Of a stretch of 64,000 nt of DNA, positions 1-10,918 are shown one piece after another; within the stretch, counting starts at the first letter, position 1; every line of letters begins with the position of its first letter. The notes under the pieces were generated by a model. The model was not told where the DNA came from. It was given only the letters and a program-made list of their open reading frames with translations, and did no database searches. The position numbers and the translations under genes were made by a program. This DNA comes from Corallium rubrum (lineage: Eukaryota > Cnidaria > Anthozoa > Scleralcyonacea > Coralliidae): NCBI GenBank assembly GCA_964035015.1, contig OZ035997.1:87648483-87712482 (forward strand), in the 5' to 3' direction.

Positions 1-42
1 GAAATAAATAAATTATGCGAATAGAAATTAGCAACTACATTA

Positions 43-330
43 TTAGGATGAGAGAACATGCTTGAATGACGAAATCGACTTAATGGTTCTTAGTTCATTT
101 GGCAGGTCATTCCATGTTTTTGCCCCTGAATATTTGAAAGACCTTTTTAGATATTCAGTCCGAGGTTTGGGTAGAGTCAGCCAGTTTTCTCTATTCCTTA
201 AATTATATGTAATATTAGCCGTTGACATAGAGAAAAAAGTCGACAAATATGGTGGGACAATGCCTGGTCCATGTATTATTTTAGACATCATTATTGCTTT
301 ATGCATATTTCGTCTTTCAGACAACGTTCT
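43..330 (-). pseudogene. LINE reverse-transcriptase C-terminal fragment
   Basis: The minus strand is open from the edge of the microsatellite to a stop at 43. It reads as the extreme C-terminus of a non-LTR retrotransposon ORF2: a YNLR stretch, then PKPRTEYLKRSFKYSGA, WNDLP and a final FKHVL. The same pattern ends the broken LINE at 41261-41851 (YNLRGSNHK, PKPKTEALRKSFSYRG), so the two are probably related families. Everything upstream of this piece (endonuclease, RT core) is missing, as expected of a 5'-truncated copy. Its 5' edge abuts the (CAGA)n tract. It encodes no complete function. Family membership is judged from motif wording only. Confidence 0.6.
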
Positions 331-331
331 C

Positions 332-482
<151 letters not shown>

Positions 483-497
483 ATTAATTCGTTTTTC

Positions 498-2389
498 TTA
501 CCGGCACATCCTGCTTTCATTCTTAGTTTCTTCGTTCGATGACAATGGTCCAAGGTTGAACGTCGGACGATTAATATTCTCCTTAGGTTTGAAAAGAATT
601 ATGTAAACTTTTGGAGTAAAGAAACACGTAACCAGTACGGATGACATTAGCGAATTTTTATAACAAGCCATAGCCGACTGTCGGATTACGTTAGAGTTTT
701 GTGCGCCGCTGGCAGAAACAACAAAAATCGCGAGGAATATCGCACAAGAGCCGTACATCGCAAAAGCAATGTACTTTGCTTCGTTGAAATTTTTGGGGAT
801 ATTCCTGCTCTTGTAAGCATAGTAAGTGCAAGCGATCACTAAAACGGCGTTGTAGAATTCAGAAAGTATGAGATGCAACTTCGACGTGCTGCAAACAAGA
901 TAGACTTCGGTCGTTGAAAAGTAAACCAGTTTCTTATCGGGAAAGTCTATTATTGACAATATCAACAGCAGTAGAACTTGGAAAGAAATTAAGCCACAAG
1001 ACAAAAGCAATTGGGAAAGGGACCGAGCCAACGCGGGACGCTTGGTGAAAATACGACTGTCGTCAAATATACGAAATACACGATTGGTCTTTACAACAAT
1101 TGCCACGTATGATATGGTGGTAGGCAGACTGTCGAGGATAAATTGTGCGAAACATTTAAAGCGTGATGGTCTTAAGATGCAAACGAATGGAAATAGATAA
1201 GAAAGAAATAAACCCAAAAGAAGCAAGTAGCACAGCTCACGTCCCGACGCCTTTACAAGTGGAGTGTTGTTGAATCGTAGGAAAACAGAGACAGTGAAAC
1301 CGACGGCTAAAATCCCAATCGCGGACAGAAATAATGATGGAAGAACCAAGGAAAGTGAAAGTGCCTTTCCATCAACGGTGTAATATAGCGCTTGAATTTT
1401 TACACAAGAACCAAGGTTTCTGTCGGGCTTGTAACCTTTTTCACAAACATGGCAATGGGTTTTATTTAAAATAACCGAGTAAGCAGAACATTCCTCGCAG
1501 CTCCAACAACAAGATGGCTTTCCGGGAATCACGCGCTGAATTTTGTGCTTGTCACAGGGTTCGGAACAACGAGATTTCACCGATTTTAGTTTTTGTGACC
1601 AATTGCACGTCAGATTAATGTGCAATGTTCCTTCCCAATAACCTATTTTTATGTACTTGATCGTAAAGTTCTTTCTGTCGCCTATGTAATATATTTCATA
1701 TCCCCCTTCGATATCTCCTTGATCGTTAAATTGCACTTTTCGTCCGGTTAAACTTGTAAAGCTGACATTTCGAATGGCGTGAAGAAATGACTCTCCTGAA
1801 ATTGTACCAGGAGGTTGATTACAGTTTAATGAACTGTCTCCACATGTGTTGTGCTGCATGTAGTGGAGAGCGTGAGCAAAAGCATAAACTGCATCAATAA
1901 CCCTTTCAGCTTGATTCGACGATATTGAACTCCCCAATGTCTGATTAACATCACAGGCAATTTCTGCTAAAAGCGACTGGTTCTTGTTTTTCTGATGCAA
2001 AGAACAGTTCATTTTCTGTTCATAATAATCTTTAAACCACTCTTTTCCTACATTTCCAATCATATTCAGATTTGAGAAGTAATCTTCGAATTCTTGAAAC
2101 CGCTTTGACAATACATTTATACTTATCAATCCTGTTGTTATAAGTCTGAGGTCAGTCGAGCTATACGTCAATATGTCTCTTATCACCTCGTAAGGAATAA
2201 TTAACTGCATTCTTTCAAAATTGCTTATCTGTTTTTGCATTTCAGTTAGAATTGGAACAAGACCTCCTACTACGCAAAAAAGAACGATAACTTTGGAGGA
2301 ATTGTTGACCGTGAGCTTTTTCATAACAGACTTGTATCGATGTTCATCGTAATATACCGGCAGTTCTTCCCCCACAGCAATGCATATGC
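498..2389 (-). CDS. Class C GPCR (metabotropic glutamate receptor-like), exon 2
   Basis: This exon encodes residues 245-874 of an mGluR-like receptor. In order it has the second lobe of the Venus-flytrap ligand domain (beginning ICIAVGEELP), the cysteine-rich domain (about residues 516-575: CSEPC, CCWSCEECSAY, CHVCEKGY), seven membrane segments (about 585-845) and a short cytoplasmic tail. Family signatures are PLVKASGRELCYLLL, KTNRVFRIF, FNEAKYIAFAMY and FTPKVYIILFKPKEN. It starts at a splice acceptor (polypyrimidine stretch then TATAG, ending at 2390). The phase matches exon 1: G|GC completes a Gly codon. The open frame continues 52 nt into the intron to an ATG at 2441, but that hydrophobic stretch is the translated polypyrimidine tract, not a signal peptide. 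The lobe-2 motif SDGWADR, which carries a conserved acidic glutamate contact in canonical mGluRs, is replaced by a LIIPYEVIRD stretch. The ligand may therefore not be glutamate. It probably signals through G proteins at the plasma membrane. Confidence 0.9.
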
Positions 2390-3042
2390 CTATAAAAAAG
2401 TACAAGAATAATAAAAAAAAAACAATTTCAGAAAATGTCATGATCTTCTTGCACTGCCATAAAAAGTTTAAAAAAAATGTCTCTGTGCCATTATCGAGTT
2501 AAAAACAAAAAAAGTCCCAAAAAGCTTGTCAAACACTTGTTTAGCTAATTCGCGCTTGAGGATTACGGAATACTCTAAATGGTCAAAAACGTTAGAAAAT
2601 ATGTTTAATGTTTATAATTATGTATAGGATCGGAATTTCTATTAAGAAATCTATGCATGCTACTGATAAGCGATCGATCGGGAAAGTGAAAGGATCATTT
2701 GCAATTAAGTAATCTTGAAGCTTGTCAAGAAGATATAATTGCCCAGCAAATAATTTCCGAAAAAGCCACAACAATAAAGTTTGGAAAAACATAATTTAAT
2801 TTACTAACGTTTCGTCACTATTCAAGTAACATCTTCCGAGTGATAAGTATTTACACGATTTCGACTAATATACTTAACTGATACAAAAATAGATGTGATG
2901 AAACAAGAGGATAAATCAAATTATGTTTTAACTTTATCGTTATGGCTTTTTTGAAAATTATTTGCTGGGCAATTATCTTTTTGACAAGACTACGCTTTCT
3001 GCCTGGAATACTGTCAATAGTTACTAATCTGGAAGCATTTAT

Positions 3043-3467
<425 letters not shown>

Positions 3468-3970
3468 CTCACTCACTCACTCACTCACTCACTCACTCAC
3501 TCACTCACTCACTCACTCACTCACTCACTCACTCACTCACTCACTCACTCACTCACTCACTCACTCACTCACTCACTCACTCACTCACTCACTCACTCAC
3601 TCACTCACTCACTCACTCACTCACTCACTCACTCACTCACTCACTCACTCACTCACTCACTCACTCACACACTCACTCACTCACTCACCACTCACTCACT
3701 CACTCACTCACTCACTCACTCACTCACTCACTCACTCACTCACTCACTCACTCACTCACTCACTCACTCACTCACTCACTCACTCACTCACTCACTCACT
3801 CACTCACTCACTCACTCACTCACTCACTCACTCACTCACTCACTCACTCACTCACTCACTCACTCACTCACTCACTCACTCACCACTCACTCACTCACTC
3901 ACTCACTCACTCACTCACTCACTCACTCACTCACTCACTCACTCACTCACTCACTCACTCACTCACTCAC
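3468..3970. repeat. (CTCA)n tract forming the LINE 5' end
   Basis: About 125 CTCA units with three single-step slips (near 3666, 3687 and 3882). It ends four bases before the ORF1 start codon. The same CTCA unit reappears as the short 3' tail of the LINE (9042-9060), so it probably belongs to the element rather than to the (CTTA)n target. Confidence 0.95.
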
Positions 3971-3973
3971 AAA

Positions 3974-5467
3974 ATGGCGGATGGTCATGCCGAACGTGGC
4001 TCCGCGAGAATTCGAGCTAATAGCCGTGTTTTGGCACAATCGTTATCAAATTTGTCGGAGAATAACTCCGAAAGTGTAAATGAGGATTTGGGAAATGTAT
4101 TTGTTGCTTCCTTGTCCTCGGAAAATTTGTCAAACTCCATCTCGAAGCAGATTGAAGATATCGAAATTGACATAGCAACGACATGCACCGATTATGTTAA
4201 AGCAAAGCTTTCGAAAGAAAGCTCTGGAAAGCTCAATAATTTGAGAGATAGGATTATAGAGTTCTGCAAGAATTCGTTCCCTGAATTTCCTAAGGACAAA
4301 CCGTCAAGAAGAATAACGCGTTCGGGTGGACGGACAGCGAACGAGAAGTTGGCAAGCGATATTATTGCCTTGGTAAAGTTCTGTGGCTCAGGAGAAGCAA
4401 CGGCTGAGTTAAACGAGGTGTTTCCGAAATCATGTCAACCTGAGGCATCGTTTATGGACATGTTGTCGAATTCGCAAGATCGATGTACCAACGACGAATC
4501 TAGCCAAGAGGAGAGAAAACAACTTATGGCACTCTTGGAGAAATTAGACGTCAAATTCTGCCAGCTCAAGGAAGACTTTGATAAAAAAGTATTGATTTTG
4601 GAGAAAGAAGTGGTCAATTTAAAATCAAATCTGAATGAAAAGCACGCTAAGATCTGCTCCTTAGAATCGGAGCTGGCTGTTTTCAAGGGGAACTATAAAT
4701 CTGATAGGGAGAATATTTCGGACAATTTAGAAAGTCATAAAATACAACTTGCCGTGCTTCAGGAAAATTTGAATAAACTTGAGCAGAAATTATGCAAAAG
4801 CGTAGATAGAACGAGAAAACAATCGTCTTCACAAAGAAATATCATTGACCTAGAATGCCCAGGGGAATCTGCGGGCAAACCGGGCACAAAGACCATTTTG
4901 ACATATGCAAATGCAACGGAGAAAATATCTACAATTGTTGGAGATAATCAGCCTACCGTGGCGTCGGTGGCGAATGGTCTGGAGTTCTCTAAAGATCAAA
5001 CAGACGAGCAGGACGTGGTAGACGACACCTCTACTTTATTTAGAACTCGTTCTCGGTTAACGGGCGTTACAGACCACACTCGACAAAACACCAATAATCA
5101 TTCGGAAAGTCAAACCAAGATTGGTGACGGCCTAAAAGAGAAAGAGCAAGAAGGCGACCCCGAAGCCGAATTCATTGGAGTTGAGAGAAATTATACAAGA
5201 AGAATCTATCTTGGCGGCGTAAAAGAGGGAGTTGGTGCTGAAGTAATAAGAAAGTACATGAGAGATAGAGCTGTTGATCCTTCAGTCGTGCGCCTTATGA
5301 CAAGTAAAAGGAAAGGGACAATTTCGGTGAAAATAAATGTGCTTATAAAGGATTTTTCAAGAGTCATGAATAAAGAATTTTGGCCAATGAATGTCTATGT
5401 TAGACAGTGGTTATCCGTATCAAAGTGGTCTGAAAAACAGAAGGTATTTGACAAAGAGAAGAAATGA
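3974..5467 (+). CDS. LINE ORF1 protein (coiled-coil, putative RNA-binding)
   Basis: 497 residues. LINE ORF1 proteins bind the element's RNA and form multimers. Residues about 179-278 are a heptad-rich coiled coil (LMALLEKLDVKFCQLKEDF, LILEKEVVNLKSNL, ICSLESELAVF). Residues about 397-497 (RIYLGGVKEGV, ISVKINVL, FWPMNVYVRQW) have the beta-alpha pattern of the RRM-like C-terminal domain of several ORF1 families. The middle is basic and polar. The start was set at the ATG at 3974. The frame continues upstream through the (CTCA)n repeat as THSL repeats, which are spurious. The context AAAATGGCGG is a good initiation context and also matches a YY1-type motif. Its TGA at 5465 overlaps the ATG of ORF2. 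Confidence 0.85.
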   Translation: MADGHAERGSARIRANSRVLAQSLSNLSENNSESVNEDLGNVFVASLSSENLSNSISKQIEDIEIDIATTCTDYVKAKLSKESSGKLNNLRDRIIEFCKNSFPEFPKDKPSRRITRSGGRTANEKLASDIIALVKFCGSGEATAELNEVFPKSCQPEASFMDMLSNSQDRCTNDESSQEERKQLMALLEKLDVKFCQLKEDFDKKVLILEKEVVNLKSNLNEKHAKICSLESELAVFKGNYKSDRENISDNLESHKIQLAVLQENLNKLEQKLCKSVDRTRKQSSSQRNIIDLECPGESAGKPGTKTILTYANATEKISTIVGDNQPTVASVANGLEFSKDQTDEQDVVDDTSTLFRTRSRLTGVTDHTRQNTNNHSESQTKIGDGLKEKEQEGDPEAEFIGVERNYTRRIYLGGVKEGVGAEVIRKYMRDRAVDPSVVRLMTSKRKGTISVKINVLIKDFSRVMNKEFWPMNVYVRQWLSVSKWSEKQKVFDKEKK

Positions 5468-8400
5468 CTTGCTTAAATGTTACTTGCTGGAATTGTTCTG
5501 GTATATATGGAAATTACGTTTATGCGAGAAATTTACTTAAGAGTACCGACATCTTGGCAATATCAGAACACTGGCTCTACAATGATGATCTTAGTTTTTT
5601 AGACGGTCTAGACGAAAATTTTTGTTATTATGCATCCAGTTCATACTTAAATGATGATCTGCGCAGGTGGAAGCGTGGTCAAGGTGGTGTGGGTTTATTA
5701 TGGAGAAAAGAATTAAAAGTTAGGAAGCTGTTTGCAACAGACAGAATTATTGCCATTAAAACCAAACTAGGACCCTCTCGGTGGACTATGATATGCAGTG
5801 TATACTTGCCTTCGACCAATCGTTCCATTACTGAATTTAAAGATGCATTAGATGCCTTAGAATTATTCTGTTTGAGAGAGCGCGGTGATGATGATTTAAT
5901 TATTCTCGGTGATTTTAATGCCCATGTCTCCGGGACGAGATACTCGTGCAGAGAAAATACAAGAGGGCGATATGTCAAAGAATTACTACAGAAATTAGAT
6001 CTGACCGCAATCAATTTACTACCCAGTTGTCTTGGACCATCTTATACTTATGAGTCGTCCAGTGCACACACTACCGTCGATTACATCTGTCTCAATAGTA
6101 GCCTCTTACGACTAATGGTACGCTCTGAAGTTATTGGTATACATCCACATAATGTGACGCACCATCTTCCAGTGCAAGCTACCATTCAATTCTCTTGTGG
6201 TTCTGACTTATCGGGAGTAGCTGAAAACGAAACACGTTCGAGAATCGCTTGGAAGAAATGCACCAACATACATTTCGAGAGGTTTCAATGCTATCTCAAC
6301 AGGGAACTTAACTCTACACAAGAATCTGATGGTGAAATCGTAAGTACTGAAGAATATTTCCAATTCATCTTAAAAAGTCTTGACATTGCTAGTAAGACGT
6401 TGCCTCGCATTAGATATAAGAGCTACATCAAGCCTTACTGGAATAATAACCTAACTGTTTTAAAGAAAATGGTCTCTGAGAAGTACAAGTTATGGTTAAA
6501 CGCAGGTAAACCAAGAGGACGAGATCACCAAACGTTCGCTGATTACAAGGAGGCAAAACGCTTGTTTAGGAAGGAGCAGAGATGTTGCGCGGCGGAGTTT
6601 GCGGCGAAAGAATATGAAGAACTTGCAAGTGCTGACGAACAAAATTACGATAGATTCTGGTCATTAATTAACTTACGGAAACGACATAAACAAAGTGTAC
6701 CGATTCTCGAAGTTGATGGTCAAATTTTTGATAAACCACGGAATATCGCCGAAAAATGGGCCGACTACTTTGAAAAGCTTCATACACCAGGCGCAGATGC
6801 TGATGCTGATGTTACACGCGAAGTATATGCGATTGCTGAGCGCCAAAACGACTATGACGACATCCTTGATACACCAATATTGATGTCTGAGTTAAAACAT
6901 GTCATCAGAACTCTACCGAACGGCAAAACACCTGGTTCGGATGGAATTTGTTACGAACATGTAAAATGGGGAGGTGACACTCTGCAATACCACATGCTGC
7001 TGCTTTTTAATGCAATCATGACGGAAGAACAGATTCCAGAAAGCTTTAAAATTGCAATTAAAATTCCAATACCGAAGGGACGCAAAAAGCAAGCAAGAGG
7101 TTTCGATGAACATAGAGGCATAAGCCTTCTCCCAGTTTTTGATAAAATTTTACAAAGGCTTATTCTCAACAGAATTCAAATGCGACCAAGCACACCCATT
7201 CACTTTCTTCAAGGAGCATACCAAAAGGGGCAAGACGCATTAACTACGGCTTTTATGATCGACGAAACTGTAAAGAACTGCTGCGAACAGGGTGACCGCG
7301 TGCATGCCTGTTTCGTAGATATCAGCAAAGCTTTCGACCAAATGTGGATCGATGCGATGTTATACAAACTTTATCATGATGCAAAAATTAAAGGGAAATG
7401 TTGGCGTATCATCAGCAATTGGTATTTGAACATGAAAGAGTTCGTTTACATTAACGGTACGCATTCTAGGACTTACAACCTATTGCAAGGAACACGCCAA
7501 GGTGGGATTCTCTCTCCTTGGCTGTTCTTGGTCTATATAAACGATTTGATCAGTGGTTTGGAAAATAAATGCTGGGGAGTATTCCTGTATCACACATTTT
7601 ACGGCGCACCCATGTTTGCTGACGATCTAACTGTTTTATCAAGACTCAAGACCGGTCTGGACCGACTTCTTAGCTGTTTACACGACTACGCCACAAAGTG
7701 GAGAATTGTATTTAACATCAAGAAAACAGTCATCTTGGTATTTGGAGAAAAAACAGTAAGCTCTGCTTCAGCAAGGATCTGGTCTCTAGGTGATGTCCTA
7801 TTAAATGAAAAGGAAGTTTGGAAAAACTTAGGGAAAATATGGCACATTGATTCTAATTGCAAAGAACCAGTACAGGAATCGATACATAAAGGGTTCGAGG
7901 TCATCTCCAGGCTGGCTAGCATTGGCTGTCGTTCTGGCGGGTTAAATCCTAAGGTTTCCGCTCGTTTATGGAAGGTGATAGCGCTACCACACATGCTGTA
8001 TGGTTGTGAACTCTGGTATCTAAAAGCTCAACAATTTAAGGATCTAGAAAAAGTGTTAAATGTCTTTTGCAGAGCGGTTCAGTCTTTAATTCCTGGCTCA
8101 TCTGGTTCGGCAGCGAGGGGCCTTTTAGGTCTACACAGTATAAAAGCTGAAATTTGTAAAAGGAAATTATATCTCTTAGGTAGAATAATTAATTCAGATT
8201 CTTCTTTGGCCTATAGAAAGCTCTTCATGCGTCGGCTAATAAAATGGAAATGGAATAACAACGCAATGACAGGTTTCATCCCAGACATTATCAAAATTGT
8301 ACAAGAATTTGATCTTTTTGATTACATTGCTGATTTCTTGATAAATGGAACTTTTCCTTCTAAGCGTAGATGGAAGGATATTGTAAAGAGCGCAGTTTAT

Positions 8401-8919
8401 GGTAAAGATCAAAACGATTGGGTCGACAAAATAAACAAGAAATCAGAACTGAAATTTTTCCTTCCCTGTCATCCTCTAATTGGAACTAGCAAGTGGTATG
8501 AATTGTGGTATTATTCACCATCACATTCAAAGAAAATAACAGATGTGATACGATTACTTTGTGGCTCGCTTACAGTAAAGAACGACAGATTTGGAAATGC
8601 CGGAACTCTTGCGGCAACCTGCTCAGCTTGTGGAAACAATTTCACGAATCCAATCCATCATGCATTGCTATTTTGCAGGAAGACTGAACATGCTAGAGAG
8701 AATTGGTGGTTGTGGATTACAGATCATCTCCCTATTTCCATTAGCCACATTTTCAATTCTTTAGATGATCACAGTTTTATTAAGACCTTACTGGGAAATC
8801 ATTCAGTTTTTAGTACAATTGATAGAAACAGCTTAACAAAAGAATTCGGTTTGCAGTGTGCTACATATATCTCGTACTGTGTACAAAACTCGACTTTCGA
8901 CCCGTTCAAAAATAACTAG
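5464..8919 (+). CDS. LINE ORF2 polyprotein: EEP endonuclease and reverse transcriptase
   Basis: 1151 residues. The N-terminal EEP (apurinic-type) endonuclease shows NVTCWNCSG, E35 in ISEHWL, GDFN (D150, N152) and the terminal TVDYI / HHLPV motifs. It nicks the target DNA. The reverse transcriptase spans about residues 470-760, with NGKTPGSDGI, the HRGISLLPVFDKILQRLI fingers, FVDISKAFDQMW, LLQGTRQGGILSPWLF and the active site FADD (718-721). A CSACG...H...C zinc knuckle lies near residues 1053-1072. The start codon overlaps the ORF1 stop (ATGA), which suggests termination-reinitiation. All catalytic residues I checked are present. EEP-type LINEs copy RNA into a nicked chromosome by target-primed reverse transcription. 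The surrounding CTCA/CTTA repeats suggest a microsatellite target. Confidence 0.93.
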   Translation: MTCLNVTCWNCSGIYGNYVYARNLLKSTDILAISEHWLYNDDLSFLDGLDENFCYYASSSYLNDDLRRWKRGQGGVGLLWRKELKVRKLFATDRIIAIKTKLGPSRWTMICSVYLPSTNRSITEFKDALDALELFCLRERGDDDLIILGDFNAHVSGTRYSCRENTRGRYVKELLQKLDLTAINLLPSCLGPSYTYESSSAHTTVDYICLNSSLLRLMVRSEVIGIHPHNVTHHLPVQATIQFSCGSDLSGVAENETRSRIAWKKCTNIHFERFQCYLNRELNSTQESDGEIVSTEEYFQFILKSLDIASKTLPRIRYKSYIKPYWNNNLTVLKKMVSEKYKLWLNAGKPRGRDHQTFADYKEAKRLFRKEQRCCAAEFAAKEYEELASADEQNYDRFWSLINLRKRHKQSVPILEVDGQIFDKPRNIAEKWADYFEKLHTPGADADADVTREVYAIAERQNDYDDILDTPILMSELKHVIRTLPNGKTPGSDGICYEHVKWGGDTLQYHMLLLFNAIMTEEQIPESFKIAIKIPIPKGRKKQARGFDEHRGISLLPVFDKILQRLILNRIQMRPSTPIHFLQGAYQKGQDALTTAFMIDETVKNCCEQGDRVHACFVDISKAFDQMWIDAMLYKLYHDAKIKGKCWRIISNWYLNMKEFVYINGTHSRTYNLLQGTRQGGILSPWLFLVYINDLISGLENKCWGVFLYHTFYGAPMFADDLTVLSRLKTGLDRLLSCLHDYATKWRIVFNIKKTVILVFGEKTVSSASARIWSLGDVLLNEKEVWKNLGKIWHIDSNCKEPVQESIHKGFEVISRLASIGCRSGGLNPKVSARLWKVIALPHMLYGCELWYLKAQQFKDLEKVLNVFCRAVQSLIPGSSGSAARGLLGLHSIKAEICKRKLYLLGRIINSDSSLAYRKLFMRRLIKWKWNNNAMTGFIPDIIKIVQEFDLFDYIADFLINGTFPSKRRWKDIVKSAVYGKDQNDWVDKINKKSELKFFLPCHPLIGTSKWYELWYYSPSHSKKITDVIRLLCGSLTVKNDRFGNAGTLAATCSACGNNFTNPIHHALLFCRKTEHARENWWLWITDHLPISISHIFNSLDDHSFIKTLLGNHSVFSTIDRNSLTKEFGLQCATYISYCVQNSTFDPFKNN

Positions 8920-9031
8920 ACCTTATTAGATTATTTTACAAATTGCCATGTATATAGTTTAGTTTTGTTTTGTTGTTGTTTTTTTCTTTCTTTTTTATGC
9001 TCAGTTTTGTATACTCTTCATATTTGGAGGC

Positions 9032-9037
9032 AATAAA
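9032..9037 (+). promoter_or_regulatory. LINE polyadenylation signal
   Basis: AATAAA 113 bp after the ORF2 stop and a few bases before the CTCA tail. It is in the right place to end the LINE transcript. Confidence 0.6.
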
Positions 9038-9040
9038 GAT

Positions 9041-9303
<263 letters not shown>

Positions 9304-10115
9304 GCGCAAATTATCTTGTACTAGGTTTGTCTGCAATTGTTTGGATATATCTGGGTAGATAGGTACTTTATTAAAAAGAAGCACTTCACAGTTGAAAAAC
9401 TGAATAGTATGTTCATTTTACCTAATTTAACTAACTTCTATAAATATATAATTACTCGGGCTACCTGTGGTAGACGGAGCCTAGGTTTCGGCTCCGTTTT
9501 GTCTATGTCGCGAAATGGCAATTATTGCATTATCCCATCAGGCTTTGCGCCGCTGATGCGTGCTAAATTTCCTGATGTCTGATCAAGTTGTTTGAAGTCA
9601 AGTGTTCTTTTTGGACGTATCCTGCACGTTCACAGACATAGGACCATGCATGTGAGTACCATGGCCAGACATCCCAATAAAAAAATATTATCCGCTAGAT
9701 ACATTTAGCTTTTTAAAGTTTTTCGCACAGATTTATTTGCACGACCAGTAAGAACATATTCATAATACCATTCTTCGTAAATTGTGGAAAACTCTGAGCT
9801 ATAGTAAGCGAAATATTATAGCCTTCAAGTAAACTAATTCGGGCAGTCGCTTCAGACACTGAACACCGTTAGCTCTGAACTTTTATTTACAATATTTGTT
9901 GGCATACGCAGCAAGAATATAGTCAAAAGAATATTCTTCGTAAATTTTGTGAAGTTCTAGGCTAAACTTTTCAAAATATTAGCTTCGACTAAACAAATTA
10001 AAGCCTGCATTTTAATTGTCTCTCCTCGCCCCACCTGAGGAATCACCCAAATAGGCCTTTTAGATGCATTTACAGATAGGTTGTGACTATAACTCTGCGT
10101 TCTGTTTTCACTTAC

Positions 10116-10848
10116 CATGTTTCTCGCCTTCTGTTTTTAAAAGATCAAAACCAACGCGTCCATATGGTTCGTCTGTATACACAACAGAAACGTACGTCCA
10201 ATTGAAGTATTTGAAAAGATCAGTAAGAGCTTTGACTGCAAAAACATCTGATGGTACCGTGCGGGAAAAATATTTGTATTTGGACTTTTCACTTAGTTCA
10301 GAACTAGTGGCGTCGTAACTGATGACTGGGATGTGAAAGACACCAAGGGCCTTGGCAATATCCACTGCTTCTACACTTGTCGGTGGACCAACTACCCCTA
10401 TGACAGGATTTTGACTTGTACATAGAAATTCGTTGTTGTCGGTAGGACTTGTGCCGAGTATAAACCGTTTTAGAACTCGGTCCATTGCAATGTTCGCCCT
10501 TTGACAAGTGTCGAACATCTTGACGTTGAGCGTGGTGTTAGGAAGAATGGTATTGTCTGCATTGATGCGACCCACGGCAAACAACATAGCCTCATAAGAT
10601 TTTATTCCATTTAATGACAGAGAACTTGGCGAGCATTCGCCATCTTTATCAGCTATGTGCAATGAAAATAATCCTCCAAGAGTAACATTGTTGTGAAACA
10701 GTGTTCCTTGAGGAAGTGTCTTGGTGAATCCAGCAAGACCAGCAATTGCATAGCGACATTGCAGCAAAGCCAAAATAGTCAAAACGAAGCAAATCTGTGC
10801 AGGAACATTTCGCTGTCCGACAGATTTTAGAAAAAGAAATGTGTGCAT
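10116..10848 (-). CDS. Class C GPCR (metabotropic glutamate receptor-like), exon 1
   Basis: This exon encodes residues 1-244 of the same receptor: a signal peptide (start MHTFLFLK; hydrophobic ICFVLTILALLQ) and lobe 1 of the Venus-flytrap domain. Recognisable family segments are GIKSYEAMLFAVGRIN, VIGVVGPPTSVEAVDIAK, IPVISYDATSSELS, FSRTVPSD and FNWTYVSVVYTDEPYG. The equivalents of the lobe-1 glutamate contacts are partly kept (TS in the GPPTS loop, DATS, Y of PYG). It ends at a consensus donor, G|GTAAGT (10115-10110), in phase 1, and joins exon 2 to read EKHG-ICIAVGEE, a typical mGluR sequence. The ATG at 10848 was chosen because it directly precedes the signal peptide. The frame runs on upstream into the satellite only because that repeat has no stops. 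The joined protein is 874 residues, normal for mGluRs. Confidence 0.88.
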
Positions 10849-10918
10849 TGCTATATATACCTTTCTTTTCACGTCACATTGACCTGTAGAATAGAATAAA
10901 TAAATAAATAACAAATGA
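10849..10918 (-). promoter_or_regulatory. 5' UTR end of the GPCR gene with likely splice acceptor
   Basis: On the minus strand a T-rich stretch ends in TTCTACAG (AG at 10885-10884), a strong 3' splice site just before the coding exon. The coding exon probably begins at 10883, with an untranslated exon further upstream beyond the satellite. A CRE-like TGACGTGA (10877-10870) and a TATATA stretch lie between the acceptor and the ATG. They could instead be promoter elements if transcription starts here. I cannot tell which from sequence alone. Confidence 0.5.

Noticed and set aside
2390..2441. Signal peptide in front of receptor exon 2
   Set aside because: The hydrophobic stretch is the intron's polypyrimidine tract read as codons. 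Exon 1 provides the true signal peptide, and the splice phase fits.
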